Shown here: positions 61,325 to 64,000 of the stretch, piece after piece
Layout of the letters: each line of letters starts with the position of its first letter
Position numbering within the stretch: position 1 is the stretch's first letter
NCBI RefSeq assembly: GCF_002367995.1
Contig: NZ_AP018207.1
Coordinates: 682,001-746,000 of the forward strand
DNA from: Calothrix brevissima NIES-22
GTDB lineage: Bacteria; Cyanobacteriota; Cyanobacteriia; Cyanobacteriales; Nostocaceae
Reading direction: 5' to 3'
Length of the DNA stretch: 64,000 bases
Notes under the pieces: model-generated
What the model saw: the letters and a program-made list of their open reading frames with translations, nothing else
Database searches by the model: none
Told to the model about the DNA's origin: nothing
Program-made: the position numbers and the translations under genes

Positions 61325-61367
61325 AATTTAATGCCCTTGGGGAAAATACAAGGGCATTAAATTTTTT
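61325..61367. terminator. Bidirectional Rho-independent terminator
   Basis: Perfect 15-bp arms AATTTAATGCCCTTG (61325-61339) and CAAGGGCATTAAATT (61349-61363) with flanking T-rich and A-rich tracts. It separates the convergent fibro-slime and methyltransferase genes and should serve both. Confidence 0.85.
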
Positions 61368-61371
61368 AGGT

Positions 61372-62001
61372 TCATGATGGTTTTTGTGCTTGAATTACCT
61401 GTAAACTGCCACCTGCATATAACTTGGGTGTAGGGACTGTAAACCCAATTTCTGCTAATAAGCTGGGTAAATCAGTTTTTAATAGTTGCCAAGCTGTCTC
61501 GGTTTCAAACAACAACAAAAATAGTGATAACCCAGGCCAAAATAGAGGATTAGTAGGAGCATGAAAATCTACTAAAGTAAATATACCCCCTGGTTTGAGT
61601 ACTCGATAAACTTCCCTAAGAATATTGCGTAATTGCTCGCTTTCCATCTCATGTAGCGCCACACTCGTATGCACTACATCAAACTCACCATCTGTAAAGG
61701 GCATGTTTTCGGCAAAAGCTTCTACATAAACAGCACTAGGTACATTTTGCCGGGCCCGATTTAAAGATAGGGGAGAGGCGTCTAATCCTGTTACATTTTG
61801 TGAATATTTCACTAAAAATTGCGTCGCTTGACCGCTACCACAACATAAATCTAAAATTTGCGTCTGTGAGTTGATTGTTAAACCTTGCAAAGCTAATTGG
61901 CGAAACCGAGTTTCACCGCCTATACTTAACGCCGCTAAACCAGAAATGCCATCATATAGCCATTGATAGCGGTAACTCCATTCCCTTAAAATTGTTGCCA
62001 T
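61372..62001 (-). CDS. Class I SAM-dependent methyltransferase
   Basis: A 209-aa methyltransferase. SAM motif I is ILDLCCGSGQATQFL (near residue 47), motif II is VTGLDASPLSLNRARQ, and FDVVHTSVALHEM and LKPGGIFTLVDFHAP are the later motifs. It resembles UbiE/phosphatidylethanolamine-type methyltransferases of cyanobacteria. The substrate is not deducible. It is divergent from hemH with 94 bp between the starts, so the two promoters overlap. Start ATG 62001. Confidence 0.87.
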   Translation of the reverse strand: MATILREWSYRYQWLYDGISGLAALSIGGETRFRQLALQGLTINSQTQILDLCCGSGQATQFLVKYSQNVTGLDASPLSLNRARQNVPSAVYVEAFAENMPFTDGEFDVVHTSVALHEMESEQLRNILREVYRVLKPGGIFTLVDFHAPTNPLFWPGLSLFLLLFETETAWQLLKTDLPSLLAEIGFTVPTPKLYAGGSLQVIQAQKPS

Positions 62002-62095
62002 GACATCATTGCGTCCTGTTAACCTTTATATTTAATAAAGATATATTGTTAACATTAGTAAAAAAAACTGAAAAGGTTGGGGGAAAATAACTGCT

Positions 62096-63259
62096 ATGGG
62101 TCGTGTAGGCGTCTTATTACTCAATCTCGGCGGGCCAGATAAGCTAGAAGATGTAGGGCCATTTTTATTTAACCTGTTTTCCGATCCGGAAATTATTCGC
62201 CTACCATTTCGTTGGCTGCAAAAACCCCTAGCTTGGTTCATTGCTTCACGGCGGACAAAGACATCGCAAGAAAACTACAAGCATATTGGGGGTGGTTCGC
62301 CACTGCGCCGGATTACAGAAGCGCAAGGTGAAGCGCTCAAAGAACAACTAAAAGATTTGGGGCAAGAAGCTAATATCTATGTGGGAATGCGTTATTGGCA
62401 TCCCTATACCGAAGAAGCGATCGCGCTTTTAACTCAAGATAAAATTGAACAGTTGGTAATTTTACCTCTGTATCCCCAATTTTCCATTAGTACCAGTGGT
62501 TCCAGCTTCCGACTATTAGAAAGACTTTGGCAAGAAAATCCCAAACTTCAGCCTGCTGAATACACTGTCATTCCTTCTTGGTTTAAACAAAGCGGTTATC
62601 TGCAAGCAATGGCACAACTCATTGCCCAAGAACTAGATCAATTTCCTAACCCTGATGAAGTTCACATTTTCTTCAGCGCTCATGGCGTACCAAAAAGCTA
62701 TGTTGAAGAAGCAGGCGATCCTTATCAGCAAGAAATTGAGGAATGTACAGTTCTGATTATGCGTACCCTCAACCGTCCTAATGCTCACACCTTGGCTTAT
62801 CAAAGTCGTGTCGGCCCGGTAGAGTGGTTGCAGCCATATACAGAAGATGCGTTGAAAGAATTAGGAGCCAAAGGCGTTCAGGATATAGTTGTCGTACCTA
62901 TCAGTTTTGTTTCAGAGCATATTGAGACATTACAAGAAATCGACATTGAATATCGGGAAATTGCTGAAGAAGCGGGAATTCACAACTTCCGCCGCGCACC
63001 TGCTCCTAATACCCATCCCGTATTTATTAGAGCCTTGGCAGATTTAGTGATTGATTCCTTGCAGCAACCGAGCCTGAAGCTGTCTCAAGTCACTCAAATG
63101 AAGAAAAAGGTGAAAATGTATCCCCAAGAGCGTTGGGAATGGGGTATCACCACAAGCGCCGAAGTCTGGAATGGCCGGATTGCGATGCTCGGATTTATTG
63201 CTTTAATTATCGAGCTAGTTACCGGGCGCGGACTATTGCACATGATTGGACTGTTGTAA
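62096..63259 (+). CDS. hemH: Ferrochelatase with chlorophyll-binding-like C-terminal tail
   Basis: A 387-aa ferrochelatase inserting Fe2+ into protoporphyrin IX, the last step of haem synthesis. The body has [20 protein letters not shown] at the start, [20 protein letters not shown] with the active His, and [19 protein letters not shown] with the Glu/His metal site. Residues 345-387 form the cyanobacterial CAB-like tail ([18 protein letters not shown]), one membrane helix with a chlorophyll-binding motif that links the enzyme to photosynthetic membranes. Start ATG 62096. This is a core chromosomal gene. Confidence 0.96.
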   Translation: MGRVGVLLLNLGGPDKLEDVGPFLFNLFSDPEIIRLPFRWLQKPLAWFIASRRTKTSQENYKHIGGGSPLRRITEAQGEALKEQLKDLGQEANIYVGMRYWHPYTEEAIALLTQDKIEQLVILPLYPQFSISTSGSSFRLLERLWQENPKLQPAEYTVIPSWFKQSGYLQAMAQLIAQELDQFPNPDEVHIFFSAHGVPKSYVEEAGDPYQQEIEECTVLIMRTLNRPNAHTLAYQSRVGPVEWLQPYTEDALKELGAKGVQDIVVVPISFVSEHIETLQEIDIEYREIAEEAGIHNFRRAPAPNTHPVFIRALADLVIDSLQQPSLKLSQVTQMKKKVKMYPQERWEWGITTSAEVWNGRIAMLGFIALIIELVTGRGLLHMIGLL

Positions 63260-63344
63260 CTGCAAAGAACAGTCAAGGTGACAACGGAACAGTGTGTTGT
63301 GGAATGAGTCGAGTCATATACAACCCTTGAGGTGCAAACCTACA

Positions 63345-64000
63345 ATGACTCGCAACCAAATCTTTGGGAAATTACTTACAGTATGGACTCTTACCTTAGT
63401 CACGACTACTGTTTGCGGTTGCACTACATTGACTGCCAAATTTCAGGACTCAGTTAGCCAATCTTCCCAAAATAGTCAACCACTCCGCAAGCTCTCAACA
63501 GAATCAGATTCAGGTTACTCTGTTGCTTATTCTCCAGAAGTGGTGAAAGCAAACAATCCTGATGCTTCTACTCTTCTGGCCAGTGCTGGTACTAAAACTG
63601 TTAAACTTTGGCATCCCAGCACTGGAAAGCTTATCCGTACCTTTACCGGACAGGCTTGGGCTGTTAACTTTAGCCCAGATGGTAAAATTCTGGCTAGTGG
63701 GAGTCAGAATGGAAATCTAAATTTATGGAATGTTGACACAGGAAAACTAATCCGTACCCTTGAGCATTCCCAACCAGTAATTGATATAGTATTTAGCCCC
63801 AATGGGCAGACAATAGCTAGTGGTCTTGACCAAGGCGCTAACATGAGGTTGTGGAATTGGCGCACTGGAAAAATTATTCCTATCCCTGATGACTCTAATG
63901 CTTCCAAAAAGGGATTTGATAACTTCAAATCTGTACCCATCGTTTTTAGCCCAGATGGTCAGACTTTATTTGCGAGAAATGGTTCAGGTAACGCGATTAA
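63345..64000 (+). CDS. WD40-repeat lipoprotein, 3' end beyond the window
   Basis: An open frame of at least 218 codons from ATG 63345, continuing off the right edge. The N terminus has a hydrophobic segment and a lipobox-like VCGC (TLTTVCGC-type context), so it is probably an exported lipoprotein. After residue 60 come WD40 repeats: LASAGTKTVKLWHPSTGKLI, FSPDGKILASGSQNGNLNLW and FSPNGQTIASG. The repeats would form a propeller of unknown partner. It follows hemH by 85 bp in the same direction. Confidence 0.85.
   Translation, partial: MTRNQIFGKLLTVWTLTLVTTTVCGCTTLTAKFQDSVSQSSQNSQPLRKLSTESDSGYSVAYSPEVVKANNPDASTLLASAGTKTVKLWHPSTGKLIRTFTGQAWAVNFSPDGKILASGSQNGNLNLWNVDTGKLIRTLEHSQPVIDIVFSPNGQTIASGLDQGANMRLWNWRTGKIIPIPDDSNASKKGFDNFKSVPIVFSPDGQTLFARNGSGNAI

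Overview
The window looks like the chromosome of a heterocyst-forming filamentous cyanobacterium (Nostocales). The evidence is abundant HIP1 sites (GCGATCGC), heptanucleotide tandem repeats, a ferrochelatase with a chlorophyll-binding-like C-terminal tail, a PEP-CTERM protein, a CuA-less Cox3-type terminal oxidase cluster, and a gene-interrupting element with an XisF-like recombinase.

Left part (1-15666): noncoding DNA with two MITE-like palindromic repeats and a lone XRE-type regulator. Next comes CRISPR array A (23 repeats of 36 bp) with its leader, then a minus-strand type III-D operon. The operon holds Csx3, Cas10 with GGDD, four Csm3/Cas7-like RAMPs, Csx10, a small subunit, Csx19, a CARF protein with a probable RelE-like toxin domain, a PD-(D/E)XK-like protein and an uncharacterised protein with a beta-rich tail. 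No cas1, cas2 or cas6 lies in this locus. Cas10, the CARF effector and Csx3 together suggest cyclic-oligoadenylate signalling with a built-in off switch.

Central part (15667-60016): two DUF2231 membrane proteins, coxB, coxA and coxC. coxA is split after codon 95 by about 39.76 kb of foreign DNA bounded by a 5-bp direct repeat (TCTCT at 18116-18120 and 57876-57880). Removing one repeat plus the intervening DNA restores a 557-aa CoxA in frame. The first gene inside is a large serine recombinase of the XisF type. This is the layout of the fdxN-type elements that are excised during heterocyst differentiation, here in a terminal oxidase of the heterocyst-associated type.

Cargo of the element: (i) a complete type I-D CRISPR-Cas system (cas3', cas10d, csc2, csc1, cas6, cas4, cas1, cas2), a 21-repeat array B, a divergent WYL-type regulator and a MntA-HepT toxin-antitoxin pair inside the cas operon; (ii) an organosulfur-utilisation island (TauD-like dioxygenase, SsuABC-like transporter, a second substrate-binding protein, two FMN monooxygenases, an SfnB/DszC-like flavoprotein and three broken copies of it, a GST, a CmcJ-like oxidoreductase, fragments of oppB and metQ); (iii) an orphan nifE, an aldo/keto reductase and an MFS gene interrupted by a small repeat. 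A shared box (YCGRTAG-N7-RTAGTA) recurs upstream of several sulfur-island genes.

Right part (60017-64000): a fibro-slime/PEP-CTERM protein, a SAM methyltransferase, hemH, and the start of a WD40 lipoprotein that runs off the window.

If the element is excised in heterocysts, those terminal cells gain a working oxidase and lose the I-D system, its toxin-antitoxin pair and the only cas6 in the window. Vegetative cells keep the defence cargo and a broken coxA. This is inferred from sequence alone.
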